Shown in pieces: positions 43,975 to 53,592 of a DNA stretch of 64,000 bases; the stretch's first letter is position 1; each line of letters opens with the position of its first letter. The notes under the pieces are model-generated. The model saw nothing but the letters and a program-made list of their open reading frames with translations, did no database searches and had not been told where the DNA came from. This DNA is from CAYJGJ01 sp964367585 (GTDB lineage: Bacteria > Bacillota > Clostridia > Peptostreptococcales > Anaerovoracaceae): positions 1 through 64,000 of the forward strand of contig CAYIYH010000008.1 in NCBI GenBank assembly GCA_964367585.1. Direction: 5' to 3'. A program made the translations under genes and the position numbers.

Positions 43975-45927
43975 ATGCCTGACGTAAAGTTTTTAAAATT
44001 ACTTTCAGAGGATTATCCCAATGTAAAAGCTGCTACAGAAGAAATAATAAATTTAAGTGCTATTTTGGCACTTCCTAAAGGAACAGAGTATTTCTTAAGT
44101 GATTTACATGGAGAAAACGAAGCTTTTATACACATGATAAAAAGTGCTTCGGGTACGATAAGAGAGAAAATTGAAGAATGCTATGGGAGAGTTTTAACTG
44201 AAGAAGACAGATACGATCTAGCGGCTTTGATATACAATGCAAAGGCCGAGATCAAAAGAAGAAAAAACTCCGAGATAAATTTTGACAAATGGTGTAGTAC
44301 TGTTATTTACCGATTGATAAATATATGCAAATCTGTATCGACAAAATATACTCGTTCTAAAGTTAGACGTGCTTTGCCTGAATACGCTGATTATAGTTTA
44401 GACGAATTACTACATGCCGACGACGAAGAGAATAAAACCCAATACTATAACGCTATCATTAATACAATAGTTGAAAGCGGTATTGCGGAAGAGTATATTA
44501 TAGACCTATCAAATGTCATTAGCAGGTTGGCAGTCGATAAACTTCATATAATAGGTGATGTATTCGATAGAGGAGCTCACCCAGATAGTATTATGGATTT
44601 TCTAATGGACTATCATGATAATGTCGATTTTCAATGGGGTAATCATGATGTAATATGGATGGGTGCAGCAGTTGGAAATTGGGCATCAATATGTAATATT
44701 TTGAGAATTAATATTAGCTATAATAATTTCGACATGCTAGAATTGGGATACTCTATTAACTTGAGACCTTTGGCTACATTTGCAGAAAAGTATTATGGGA
44801 AGGATTCATGTGATTCTTTCAAATTACATTTAATAGAAAGTAATAAATTTGCACCTATTGATGAAAATCTTGGTGCAAAAATGCATAAAGCGATATCAAT
44901 TTGTCAATTCAAAATTGAAGGACAAAAAATCAAACAACATCCTGAATATGAATTAGAACATAGACTATTGCTCGATAAGATAGATTATGAAAAGGGTGTA
45001 ATAGATATAAAGGGAGAAACATACGAATTAAAAGATAATAACTTCCCGACTATAGATCCTGAAGATCCTTATAAACTAATTGATGATGAGATTGAATTAA
45101 TGAAGGCTCTCGAAGCATCAATTCACCAATCTGAAAGATTACAAAGGCATATAAAGTTTTTGTATTCTAACGGTTCATTTTACAAGAAATGTAATGGAAA
45201 CTTGCTATATCATGGCTGTATTCCAACCGAGGCTAACGGAGAATTTCAAGAAGTAATATTTGATGGGAAATCATATTCGGGAAAAAGTCTATTTGATTAT
45301 TTGGAATCTGAAATGAGAAAAGATCACTTCACTCCGGATAAAAATGAAAAAGAAAACACACGTGGTGATATCATGTGGTATTTATGGTTGGGACCTAAAT
45401 CTCCACTTTTTGCGAAAGATCAGATGACTACGTTTGAAAGACTATTTATCGCAGACAAAAAAACACATAAAGAAATAACTTCTCCTTATTATGAATTTAT
45501 AAAAGAAAAGTCATATTGTGAAAAAATACTAACAGAGTTTGACATGTCTCCTACGAAGTCAAAAATATTGAATGGACACGTTCCTGTAAAATTAAAGGAT
45601 GGAGAAAGTCCAATAAGAGGCGGGGGGCTTCTTTATGTAATAGACGGGGGAATCTCAAAAGCTTATCATAAAAAAACGGGAATAGCGGGGTATACCTTTA
45701 TATTTAATTCGAGGTTCATGGCACTTGCAGAACATTTACCATACAGTCCACTTAATGAAGATGGGACTCAAGAATTTCACTCTCCAGCACTAAAAATAGT
45801 TGATACATTGTCTGAAAGAATGTTAGTAATCGATACGGACCAAGGGGCGGAACTTATTAAAGAGGTCGAGGATTTAAAGGCACTAATTGGAGCATATAAG
45901 TCGGGTGTTGTTGAAGAACGTTATTAG
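43975..45927 (+). CDS. fbp: Fructose-1,6-bisphosphatase, class III
   Basis: This Firmicute-type gluconeogenic phosphatase hydrolyses fructose-1,6-bisphosphate. The 650-residue length is typical. Metal motifs of the calcineurin-like fold are present: YFLSDLHGENEAF, IIGDVFDRGAHPD and WGNHDVIWMGAAVGN; NGHVPVK near residue 540 is a further histidine motif. AAAAAGGAG precedes the ATG. It stands alone, with its own downstream neighbour promoter, and lies 86 bases after the CYTH gene. Confidence 0.95.
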   Translation: MPDVKFLKLLSEDYPNVKAATEEIINLSAILALPKGTEYFLSDLHGENEAFIHMIKSASGTIREKIEECYGRVLTEEDRYDLAALIYNAKAEIKRRKNSEINFDKWCSTVIYRLINICKSVSTKYTRSKVRRALPEYADYSLDELLHADDEENKTQYYNAIINTIVESGIAEEYIIDLSNVISRLAVDKLHIIGDVFDRGAHPDSIMDFLMDYHDNVDFQWGNHDVIWMGAAVGNWASICNILRINISYNNFDMLELGYSINLRPLATFAEKYYGKDSCDSFKLHLIESNKFAPIDENLGAKMHKAISICQFKIEGQKIKQHPEYELEHRLLLDKIDYEKGVIDIKGETYELKDNNFPTIDPEDPYKLIDDEIELMKALEASIHQSERLQRHIKFLYSNGSFYKKCNGNLLYHGCIPTEANGEFQEVIFDGKSYSGKSLFDYLESEMRKDHFTPDKNEKENTRGDIMWYLWLGPKSPLFAKDQMTTFERLFIADKKTHKEITSPYYEFIKEKSYCEKILTEFDMSPTKSKILNGHVPVKLKDGESPIRGGGLLYVIDGGISKAYHKKTGIAGYTFIFNSRFMALAEHLPYSPLNEDGTQEFHSPALKIVDTLSERMLVIDTDQGAELIKEVEDLKALIGAYKSGVVEERY

Positions 45928-46006
45928 ATTATGTTGAGAATTTCTAATGCAAAATGTAACTTATAAAAAAAATATATAAATAAGGATATTACTATAGAAA
46001 AAAGAA

Positions 46007-46035
46007 TTGACAAGTAGCTTTACAAATGGTATTAT
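46007..46035 (+). promoter_or_regulatory. Vegetative promoter for the FecR-domain gene
   Basis: TTGACA (46007-46012), a 17-base spacer and TATTAT (46030-46035), about 33 bases before the ATG at 46068. Same hexamers as the promoter of the CYTH gene. Confidence 0.78.
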
Positions 46036-46067
46036 TGTTTAGGTGAAATTTGCGTGTGGAGAGTAAA

Positions 46068-47045
46068 ATGAGTAAGCTCAGTATACAAAAGAGAACATTA
46101 GTTTCTATTAGTATCATATTAATTATAGGTGTAATGGTATTAGTTTACACTTCTTTTTATTCGTCTTCTCATTTAGCTAAAATAATGCGAATAGTTCAAG
46201 CTCATGGCGATGTAATCCTTATGGATGCAAATGGATCTGAAAAAACAATTAGTGATGACATGAGGCTGCATGCGGGAGATAATCTCAATACAAAAGAAGA
46301 TAGTTATGCATATATTAGTTTAGATGAAGTAAAATTAGTAAAAGCAAGTGAAAACACATCTGTTACGATTGAAAAATCTGGTAACAATTTAGATATTATT
46401 CTCAATGAAGGATCGCTGTTTTTTAATGTAACCGAAAAGCTCGAAGAAGATGAAACACTTGAATTCCATACCGATAATATGATAACAGGGGTTAGGGGAA
46501 CTTCTGGAGTGATAGAGTATATCGACTCTCATACTACTAAAGTAAGTATGATTACAGGGGAGTTGGAAGTTCAGACAACCGATGGCGCAGAATCTGTTAT
46601 TATTGGTGCGGGGATATCTGCAACGGTTCACACTGATGCTGAAACAAATTCATCTTATATTACACTTGATTTTGTTACCGAGGAAGAATTAAAAAATATT
46701 CTCGACGACGATGACTTAGATAGTCTTGTTGATTTAGAGAATTATTTGAATCAAGATGGTTTATTTGACATTACACAGCTAAAAAATCAAATCGATCAAG
46801 ATGATTACAAAGAGCTTCTTGAAGAATATATGGAATACATGAGTGGAGAAGAAGACTTCGACGATTTCCTTGAGGAATTATTGGATGCAATTGAAGAGAT
46901 AAACGATAATTCTGATCATGATGCCATTGAAGAAGATAAAGATAATGACAATGACGAAAATGAAGACGAAATAGAAGATGAAGACGAAATAGAAGATGAA
47001 GACGAAATAGAAGATGAAGATGAGGAAGAAGACGGTGACGATTAG
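46068..47045 (+). CDS. Membrane-anchored FecR-domain protein with acidic repeat tail
   Basis: This 325-residue protein has an N-terminal membrane helix (~13-32), an extracytoplasmic FecR domain (~45-170; LHAGDNLNTKEDSYAYISLDE, LNEGSLFFNV, TDNMITGVRGTSGVI), a helical acidic linker and a tail of about 50 residues, mostly Asp and Glu, encoded by 18-base repeats. There is no LPxTG sorting signal and no neighbouring sigma factor. ATG 46068 with GGAGAG is preferred over TTG 46050. Possible roles are cation binding or surface sensing; unproven. Confidence 0.75.
   Translation: MSKLSIQKRTLVSISIILIIGVMVLVYTSFYSSSHLAKIMRIVQAHGDVILMDANGSEKTISDDMRLHAGDNLNTKEDSYAYISLDEVKLVKASENTSVTIEKSGNNLDIILNEGSLFFNVTEKLEEDETLEFHTDNMITGVRGTSGVIEYIDSHTTKVSMITGELEVQTTDGAESVIIGAGISATVHTDAETNSSYITLDFVTEEELKNILDDDDLDSLVDLENYLNQDGLFDITQLKNQIDQDDYKELLEEYMEYMSGEEDFDDFLEELLDAIEEINDNSDHDAIEEDKDNDNDENEDEIEDEDEIEDEDEIEDEDEEEDGDD
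46962..47033 (+). repeat. 18-base tandem repeats coding for the acidic tail
   Basis: GAAGACGAAATAGAAGAT occurs three times in exact tandem (46962-46979, 46980-46997, 46998-47015) and is followed by a diverged fourth unit. Each unit encodes EDEIED. The identity of copies at the DNA level suggests recent expansion and a length-variable tail. Confidence 0.9.
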
Positions 47046-47088
47046 TCCTAAATAATAACATGCTATAAATATAATTATATAATAACAT

Positions 47089-47165
47089 GGCGGTGTAGCT
47101 TAGTTGGTTAGAGCGTCCGGTTCATACCCGGAAGGTCGGTGGTTCGAGTCCACTCACCGCTACCA
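47089..47165 (+). tRNA. tRNA-Met (elongator, anticodon CAT)
   Basis: A complete cloverleaf with CCA encoded. Acceptor GGCGGTG pairs with CACCGCT (G1-T72 wobble). The anticodon stem TCCGG/CCGGA holds loop TTCATAC. The wobble acceptor end and the stem sequence, without GGG/CCC, match the elongator form rather than initiator tRNA. Confidence 0.95.
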
Positions 47166-47174
47166 TTTTTTCAT

Positions 47175-47251
47175 GGTGGGTATCGTCAAGTGGTTAAGAC
47201 ACAGGGTTGTGGTTCCTGTATGCGTGGGTTCAAATCCCACTATCCACCCCA
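47175..47251 (+). tRNA. tRNA-His (anticodon GTG)
   Basis: Complete cloverleaf with CCA encoded. Anticodon loop TTGTGGT gives GTG. The extra 5' G expected for tRNA-His is encoded. T-arm GTGGG-TTCAAAT-CCCAC. Confidence 0.95.
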
Positions 47252-47260
47252 TTAAAATAG

Positions 47261-47335
47261 GGCGACATAGCCAAGTGGTAAGGCAGAAGTCTGCAAAACT
47301 TCCATTCCCCGGTTCAAATCCGGGTGTCGCCTCCA
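47261..47335 (+). tRNA. tRNA-Cys (anticodon GCA)
   Basis: Complete cloverleaf with CCA encoded. Acceptor GGCGACA/TGTCGCC, anticodon arm GAAGT-CTGCAAA-ACTTC giving GCA, and T-arm CCCGG-TTCAAAT-CCGGG. Confidence 0.95.
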
Positions 47336-47345
47336 TCAAAAAACT

Positions 47346-47395
47346 ATCGCAATCTAGAACATTATGTAATGCTCGGGTTGTGATTTTTTATTTTA
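47346..47395 (+). terminator. Terminator after the tRNA cluster
   Basis: ATCGCAATC (47346-47354) pairs with GGTTGTGAT (47376-47384) through a 9-bp stem with G-T pairs. CATTATGTAATG forms the inner hairpin. A long T-run follows. Confidence 0.75.
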
Positions 47396-47603
47396 CTTTT
47401 AAAATCTTTTTCTATATTATAGTATAATCAAATTTTCATCTCCGCTTTTTCTGTAAAGTTTAAGTTTGATTTTATTCTTGATGAATAATATAAAATAAAT
47501 TATCAATTTCAATATAATTTAAAGTGTTTTTATTTTTATTAATCTATTTAATTTAACAGAGATAACTTATATATATTTCAATATTGTAGAGAAGGGATGT
47601 TAT

Positions 47604-48455
47604 ATGTGTCAAGTAGTAAAAGGGGTTGAAGTATCTACAAAACTAGTAGATAATATTAGAACGAGAGTAAAAAGGCTTAATGAAAAAGAAGTATTTCCTT
47701 GCGTTGCCATTGTTCGTGTCGGAGATGCAAGAGATGCAATTGCATATGAAAAAGGTGCAACCAAGAAGATGCAATCAGTTGATATTAGCGTTAAAAATGT
47801 AATTATGGATGCAAATACTTCACAAGAGATGTTTGATTTAAAACTTGAAGAATTAAATAATTCTAAAGATATACATGGTATTTTAATTTTGCAGCCACTC
47901 CCAGATCAAATATGTGAAAATACAATTAAAATGAATATTAATCCTCAAAAAGATATAGATGCGATTAGTCCAATTAACTTCTATAAGATAATCGATGCTG
48001 ATCCAAGCGGCTTTGTTCCCTGTACGGCAGAGGCTGTTATACGAATACTTGATTATTTAAATATTGATTTGACAGGAAAAAAAGTTGTTGTTATAGGGAG
48101 AAGTCTTGTCGTTGGTAAGCCTTTAAGTTTGTTATTATCTAATAGAGATGCTACCGTTACATCATGCCATAGCCGTACAAAGAATTTGGCAAAAGAATGT
48201 AGAGAAGCAGATATTTTGATCGCTGCTGTGGGAAGCTCCGAACTAATAAAAGATGATTTTATTTCAAATAATACCGGTGTTGTCGATGTTGGGATTAATG
48301 TTTCAGAAGATGGTATAATCAGTGGGGATGTTGATTTTGAAAATGTAAAATCTAAAACATCATTTATAACCCCTGTTCCGGGTGGAGTAGGTTCCGTGAC
48401 TACAACAATATTGGCAGAACATGTGATAAAGGCAGCAGAATTTTCTATAGATTAA
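47604..48455 (+). CDS. folD: Methylenetetrahydrofolate dehydrogenase/cyclohydrolase FolD
   Basis: FolD interconverts 5,10-methylene-, methenyl- and 10-formyl-THF with NADP. The 283-residue protein has the family segments ILILQPLP, PQKDIDA, GRSLVVGKPLS (nucleotide loop) and TPVPGGVGSVT. The catalytic-lysine region reads AIAYEKGATKK; a lysine is kept 6 residues after the tyrosine as in the Y-x3-K-x-K motif, but the middle lysine is shifted, and KDIDA replaces the usual KDVDG. It is thus a divergent FolD. fhs, fchA and folate genes lie downstream. GAAGGG precedes the ATG at 47604. Confidence 0.88.
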   Translation: MCQVVKGVEVSTKLVDNIRTRVKRLNEKEVFPCVAIVRVGDARDAIAYEKGATKKMQSVDISVKNVIMDANTSQEMFDLKLEELNNSKDIHGILILQPLPDQICENTIKMNINPQKDIDAISPINFYKIIDADPSGFVPCTAEAVIRILDYLNIDLTGKKVVVIGRSLVVGKPLSLLLSNRDATVTSCHSRTKNLAKECREADILIAAVGSSELIKDDFISNNTGVVDVGINVSEDGIISGDVDFENVKSKTSFITPVPGGVGSVTTTILAEHVIKAAEFSID

Positions 48456-48507
48456 TGCTATTTTTGAATCCAATCCATGATTAGACCATACTATACTCAT
48501 TTTTATC

Positions 48508-48536
48508 TTGACAATATATATTAAAATATATATAGT
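48508..48536 (+). promoter_or_regulatory. Vegetative promoter for the symporter gene
   Basis: TTGACA (48508-48513), a 17-base spacer and TATAGT (48531-48536), about 70 bases before the ATG at 48609. Confidence 0.75.
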
Positions 48537-48608
48537 ATCTATTATTATTTCTAGAATATGAAAATAATGAATATTATTACAGAATAGGATCAACAATAGG
48601 AGGCGCTT

Positions 48609-50039
48609 ATGTTACAAGTTTTTGCTTTGGTAGGATTACTTGCATATTTTTCATTTTTACTTTATATTGTTTTAAAAGATCAAAAAAATGAAAGTGCTTT
48701 AGATTTTTTTTTCGCAGGAAGGACGCTTCCATTTTGGATGCTTTCCATTACCTTTATTGCAGCATGGTGGGGTGCTGGATCCGCGCTATCTACTGCTGAT
48801 TTGGCATATGTTGATGGATTGGGAGCTTATTGGTATTATGGAGTTCCAGTTCTAATTTCTTCATTTTTAATGATTATATCTTCGTCTCGAATACGAAGAG
48901 TTGGGTACTTAACTCAAGGAAAAATGATGGAGGCTCGTTACTCTAAATCGACTGCATATTCTTTATCTGCAGTTATTTTTATTTTTATGGTTCTAAATTC
49001 TGCTACACAAGTAGTTGGAATTGGAACATTTTTTGGAACGTATCTTGGTTTATCTTACGAAGTCGCAAGCATATTAGGGACTCTTATAGTATTTATATAT
49101 TCAATTTTTGGTGGTTTTCGAGGGGTCGTTCTTACTGATATGGTTCAGTTTGTCCTTCTCGCACTTTCAGCAGTAACTGTCTTTATAGTAGCGATGCTTA
49201 ATTCTGGTGGGTTTGATTCTATCTCTGCTGTAGCTATTGAAAATAATAATCCAGAGTTTATGCAAGTAACCGCAGGTGCTTCAAAATACATGATGTATGT
49301 CATAACCTTCGGTTGTGCATGGTTTGTTCAAGCCAATGTATGGCAATTGATTTCTGCAACAAAAAATAGTAAAGATGCAAAGAGAATGACAATATTAAGT
49401 TTTGTTGCATATATTCCTCTTTACCTTATTGTTGTGCTTACAGGAATGGCGGGAATTGTATTATATGATACGCTTCCGGAGGGAGGTATCGTAACTGCTA
49501 TTGTAATTGATTATATGCCTCCTATTGTAGGGGCATTAGTATTTGTTGGAATTTCTGCAGCCATAATGTCTACATTAGATGCTTTAATAAATTCTGGTGC
49601 GCTTACTCTTACAATGGATCTTCAGCGAAAAAAGCGAAGTGATTTAGAAATGCTACGTTTTAGCAGATTTGCTACATTAATAGTAGTAGTATTGGCAGTT
49701 ATTATTGCAATGCAAATTCGCTCAATTTTAGAACTTTCGTGGATTGCATCTGACATTATTACTACAGGTGTATTCGTTCCTTTGCTTGGCGGTTTTGTAT
49801 GGCGTAGAGGCAACTCCGCAGGTGCAAGCGCATCGATGATTTTTGGTGCAATATTTTGCTTGTACAATCTTATTCTTACCCTTGGAGTGCCAATTTACGT
49901 ATTATGGGATCCACATGCAACAATAAAGCTAATTGTCGGAGTATCCTTGTCTCTGATAATTTATGTAACGGTTAGCCTAATTACTCCACCAGAATATGAA
50001 AAAGCAGATAATTTTATCGCATTATCTAAAAAAGACTAA
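48609..50039 (+). CDS. Sodium:solute symporter family transporter
   Basis: This 476-residue integral membrane protein has about 13 hydrophobic segments. It has the family segments FFFAGRTLPFWMLSITFIAAWWGAGS in outline, GGFRGVVLTDMVQ and SAAIMSTLDALINS with the sodium-site serines. Substrate is unknown; the AGRTLP and RGV patterns fit the broad SSS family (panF, putP and others). A strong AGGAGG precedes the ATG. The gene sits between folD and a decayed regulator; the transporter stop is immediately next to the stop of the regulator remnant. Confidence 0.85.
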   Translation: MLQVFALVGLLAYFSFLLYIVLKDQKNESALDFFFAGRTLPFWMLSITFIAAWWGAGSALSTADLAYVDGLGAYWYYGVPVLISSFLMIISSSRIRRVGYLTQGKMMEARYSKSTAYSLSAVIFIFMVLNSATQVVGIGTFFGTYLGLSYEVASILGTLIVFIYSIFGGFRGVVLTDMVQFVLLALSAVTVFIVAMLNSGGFDSISAVAIENNNPEFMQVTAGASKYMMYVITFGCAWFVQANVWQLISATKNSKDAKRMTILSFVAYIPLYLIVVLTGMAGIVLYDTLPEGGIVTAIVIDYMPPIVGALVFVGISAAIMSTLDALINSGALTLTMDLQRKKRSDLEMLRFSRFATLIVVVLAVIIAMQIRSILELSWIASDIITTGVFVPLLGGFVWRRGNSAGASASMIFGAIFCLYNLILTLGVPIYVLWDPHATIKLIVGVSLSLIIYVTVSLITPPEYEKADNFIALSKKD

Positions 50040-50440
50040 TTAAATAATTGATGACGGACTAGTGAATATACTATCCTTCATATTTTCTTCTAAATTAAAG
50101 TTATCCAATGTATTATCAAAAGAATTCAAATCATAATTACTAAAACTAGATGCAGAAAATCGAAGCAAATGAAGGATGTCTAATATGTCTTCTCCTTTTA
50201 TCATCAAAAATGCACTTTCTATAAGATTGATTAATTCTCAAATATTGCCTGGCCACTTGTGTTTATATAGTTGAGTTCTTAATTCTTCCGATATTGTCTG
50301 AATGGATTGATTATACTTTGTATAAAAATATGCAGATAATGATTTACAAGAAGATCAATATCCTGAATATGCTCACGCAAAGGAGGAATGCTTATACATC
50401 CTACAGATAGGTAATTGTCTTATGACCTTCGGATTGTTGG
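50040..50440 (-). pseudogene. Remnant of a sigma-54 activator (C-terminal part)
   Basis: Read leftward, three family segments survive: SIPPLREHIQDIDLLVNHYL near 50330-50400, WPGNI-stop-ELINLIE near 50215-50265 with a TGA in place of the arginine codon CGA, and a C-terminal tail to 50040. The two segments are in different frames. The N-terminal half (sensor, Walker A, GAFTGA) is missing. No Fis-type helix-turn-helix is seen at the end. The broken 5' end abuts the formate-transporter remnant. Confidence 0.8.
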
Positions 50441-51001
50441 ACAAAAAATTAATATTAATAGGCTTGTTTCCTCATTATTACAAGTATATATAGGTAATTT
50501 GATTGGAGCCTTTTTTATTGCTATATTAGTATTTTATTCTGGTTCTATTAAAGATGGATCGGCGATCAGTACAGAGGTAATAGCTGTTGCTAATACAAAG
50601 ATTCCGCTAATTTTACTGGATTTTTAATCAAAGGGTTTCTGTGTAATATCATAGTTGTACTTGCTGTATGGTTTGCTTATTCTTCCAAAGACACTATTGG
50701 AAAAATACTTGCTTGTTGGTTTCTAGTGATGTTATTTGTGCTATGTGGATTCGAGCATTCCATTGCAAACATGTATTTTCTGCCATTGGCAGCGATGATA
50801 GATGATAGTATTACACTGTATCAAGTAATGGGAAATATAATAGCTGCAACGATTGGAAATACAATAAGCGGTGCGATATTAATTCCATGTGTATACTATA
50901 CTGTACACAAGAGTGCAAAAAAGCAATCGATACGAAAAAAAATAAAATATGAGAGGAATGTATTAGATATTTATTCAGCAACAATTCAACATGAAAACTA
51001 G
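50440..51001 (+). pseudogene. Remnant of a formate/nitrite (FNT) transporter
   Basis: The C-terminal half of an FNT-family channel remains: INRLVSSLLQVYIGNLIGAFF (~50450), then a stop (TAA near 50626) and a frameshift, followed by KGFLCNIIVVLAVWFAYSSKD and CGFEHSIANMYFLPLAAM, the FNT signature, and the final helix to 51001. The N-terminal half with the start is absent. It lies 195 bases upstream of formate-THF ligase, consistent with a former formate carrier. Confidence 0.85.
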
Positions 51002-51047
51002 AGATATTTTTATGAATAAATAAATGAATGAATGTATAGAAAATAAT

Positions 51048-51076
51048 TTGTAATACTAATATTTTTATAGTAAAAT
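51048..51076 (+). promoter_or_regulatory. Weak promoter candidate for fhs
   Basis: TTGTAA (51048-51053), a 17-base spacer and TAAAAT (51071-51076), with the start of fhs at 51197. Both hexamers are imperfect. Confidence 0.4.
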
Positions 51077-51196
51077 TATTATGTTACACAGATATAATAA
51101 CACTATTATATTAATCTAGCATATGTGCTAATAAAGTGAATAAAGTATGATGGGTAGAAATAAACAAGAATACAAAATAAAATGAGGGAAAAAAAT

Positions 51197-52867
51197 ATGT
51201 ATAAATCAGATATTGAAATTGCACAAAGTTCGCAAATGAAACCTATAGAAGAAATTGCAGAAAATATAGGTCTTGAGCGCGATGAGTTAGAATTTTACGG
51301 AAAATATAAAGCAAAATTAGACTATAATAATTTTGCATCTAAGGAAGATAGAGCGAAATTGATTCTAGTTACCGCTATAAATCCAACTCCGGCGGGTGAG
51401 GGGAAGACTACAACATCCGTTGGATTAAATGATGCACTCAATTACATAGGTAAAAATTCAATCGTGGCACTAAGAGAACCCTCGCTTGGCCCTGTTTTTG
51501 GAGTGAAAGGTGGAGCAGCGGGTGGTGGATATGCTCAAGTAGTGCCAATGGAAGATATTAATTTGCATTTCACTGGTGACTTTCATGCTATAGGAGCTGC
51601 AAACAATCTTTTGGCTGCAATGATAGACAATCACATTTTTCAAGGAAATCAACTGGAAATAGATGTTAGAAAGATTACTTGGAAACGTGTGGTAGATATG
51701 AATGATAGACAGTTGCGAAAAATTGTCTGTGGTATTGGATCTGCTGTAAACGGTGTTCCTCGTGAGGATGGCTTTGATATTACAGTAGCCTCTGAAATAA
51801 TGGCTATATTATGCCTATCGACAAGCATAGCTGACTTAAAGGAACGGATTTCAAAAATAATTATAGGATATACTCGAGATGAAAAGCCAATTACGGCAGG
51901 AATGCTTAATGCGCAAGGTGCTATGACTGCATTATTAAAAGATGCAATAAAACCAAATCTTGTACAAACTTTGGAACACAACGCAGCATTCATTCACGGT
52001 GGGCCATTTGCAAATATTGCACATGGATGTAACAGTGTTATTGCAACGAAAATGGCGATGAAGCTTGCCGATTATGTAGTAACGGAGGCTGGTTTTGGTG
52101 CCGACTTAGGTGCGGAAAAATTCCTGGATATAAAATGTCGCACGACAGGATTGAAACCGTCAGTAGTTGTAATAGTTGCGACTGTTAGAGCTCTAAAAAT
52201 GCATGGTGGAATGCCAAAAACTGAACTTGGAAATAAAGATACGGTTGCATTAGAAAAAGGACTTCCAAATTTACTTAAACATATAGAAAACATCACGAAT
52301 ATTTTTGGACTCCCTGCAGTAGTTGCTATAAATAAATTTCCTACCGATCATCAGGAAGAGCTAGATTTGATTGAATCTAAATGTAAAGAACTAGGTGTAA
52401 ATGTTGCTTGTTCGGATGTATGGGGAAATGGTGGAAAAGGCGGTGCGGACTTGGCTAATGAAGTAGTTGCCTTGGCTGAAAAGTCACCTGTAGAATTAAA
52501 GTCACCTTATCAACTCGAAGATAGTATAAAAGATAAAATCAATAAGATAGCTACGAAGATTTATGGTGCAGATGGAGTCGATTTTTCAAAAGCGGCGGAA
52601 AAACAAATTGCGAAATTAACTGAACTTGGTTTCGATAAATTGCCGATTTGCATGGCAAAAACTCAATATTCGCTCAGCGATGATCAAAGCCTTATTGGTA
52701 GACCTAGAGGATTTAATATTAACATTAATAGTGTAAAAGTATCTGCAGGAGCAGGATTTATCGTTGTATTAACGGGAGATATTATGACGATGCCTGGTCT
52801 TCCAAAACTCCCTGCAGCAGAAAAAATAGATATTGATGAAAATGGGAAATTATCTGGTTTATTTTAA
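51197..52867 (+). CDS. fhs: Formate-tetrahydrofolate ligase
   Basis: Fhs condenses formate with THF, using ATP, to 10-formyl-THF; it is the entry to one-carbon and acetogenic methyl metabolism. The 556-residue length is standard. P-loop [16 protein letters not shown], then [23 protein letters not shown] and [10 protein letters not shown] are conserved family motifs. ATG 51197 is chosen because GAGGG lies 8 bases upstream; ATG 51182 has no signal. fchA follows after 22 bases. Confidence 0.96.
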   Translation: MYKSDIEIAQSSQMKPIEEIAENIGLERDELEFYGKYKAKLDYNNFASKEDRAKLILVTAINPTPAGEGKTTTSVGLNDALNYIGKNSIVALREPSLGPVFGVKGGAAGGGYAQVVPMEDINLHFTGDFHAIGAANNLLAAMIDNHIFQGNQLEIDVRKITWKRVVDMNDRQLRKIVCGIGSAVNGVPREDGFDITVASEIMAILCLSTSIADLKERISKIIIGYTRDEKPITAGMLNAQGAMTALLKDAIKPNLVQTLEHNAAFIHGGPFANIAHGCNSVIATKMAMKLADYVVTEAGFGADLGAEKFLDIKCRTTGLKPSVVVIVATVRALKMHGGMPKTELGNKDTVALEKGLPNLLKHIENITNIFGLPAVVAINKFPTDHQEELDLIESKCKELGVNVACSDVWGNGGKGGADLANEVVALAEKSPVELKSPYQLEDSIKDKINKIATKIYGADGVDFSKAAEKQIAKLTELGFDKLPICMAKTQYSLSDDQSLIGRPRGFNININSVKVSAGAGFIVVLTGDIMTMPGLPKLPAAEKIDIDENGKLSGLF

Positions 52868-52889
52868 GATGATTTAGGGAGAGTGTCAC

Positions 52890-53516
52890 ATGCTTAACAA
52901 TAGTTGCATGAAATTTTTAGAAGATCTATCCTCAAATTCTCCTGTTCCGGGAGGTGGAGGCGCCGCTGCTTTTTGTGGAGCTCAAGGTATTGCATTAGGA
53001 ATGATGGTTGGTAACTTAACAATTGGCAAAAAAAAATATGCAGAAGTACAAGAAGAAATCAAGTTGTTGCTGGTAAAATTACAATCGTTGCAAAATGAAC
53101 TAATTGATTTGATTCAAAAAGATGCAGAAGTCTTTGAACCGCTTTCAAAGGCATATGGTCTTCCGACATCAACAAAAGAAGAAACCGAACATAAGAATAA
53201 GGTAATGGAAGAAATTCTAATACAAGCTACAATTGTTCCCATAAATATAATGAAAAAAGCGATGGACGGGTTAATTCTTCTGGAAAAAATTGAAAAAATT
53301 GGGACGAGGATAGCATTAAGTGATGTAGCTGTTGGATCTGAACTATTAAAAGCATCAGTGTATAGTGGTGCGATGAATGTATATATTAATACAAAATATA
53401 TGAAAGACAAAACATTTGCGCAAAGTTGTGAAAAAGAAGCGGATGAACTAAAAAAGAGAGCCAAAGAACTATCTGAACAGATTTATAGTGCTGTTGAAGA
53501 AGAATTAAGACATTAA
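52890..53516 (+). CDS. fchA: Methenyl-THF cyclohydrolase (formiminotransferase-cyclodeaminase family)
   Basis: This 208-residue helical protein belongs to the FTCD_C family. In clostridia it is methenyl-THF cyclohydrolase or formimino-THF cyclodeaminase. The N-terminus FLEDLSSNSPVPGGGGAAA is the glycine-rich folate-binding segment. It works next to Fhs in one-carbon metabolism. GGGAGA precedes the ATG. A hairpin terminator follows the gene. Confidence 0.9.
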   Translation: MLNNSCMKFLEDLSSNSPVPGGGGAAAFCGAQGIALGMMVGNLTIGKKKYAEVQEEIKLLLVKLQSLQNELIDLIQKDAEVFEPLSKAYGLPTSTKEETEHKNKVMEEILIQATIVPINIMKKAMDGLILLEKIEKIGTRIALSDVAVGSELLKASVYSGAMNVYINTKYMKDKTFAQSCEKEADELKKRAKELSEQIYSAVEEELRH

Positions 53517-53537
53517 AAGTTATAGCAATTAGTATGT

Positions 53538-53577
53538 AAAAGATTCGCTTATAATTTTCGTAAGTGAATCTTTTTTT
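53538..53577 (+). terminator. Terminator after fchA
   Basis: AAAAGATTCGCTTA (53538-53551) pairs with TAAGTGAATCTTTT (53561-53574) with one G-T pair and a 9-base loop, then continues into a T-run. Confidence 0.88.
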
Positions 53578-53592
53578 GAGTAGGACTAATTT

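Noticed and set aside
46771..47088. Leftward frame over the FecR tail with Leu/His/Arg repeats
   Set aside because: It is the antisense of the acidic repeat; no SD or family signal.
47104..47427. Protein frame over the tRNA cluster
   Set aside because: It overlaps three well-formed tRNA genes.
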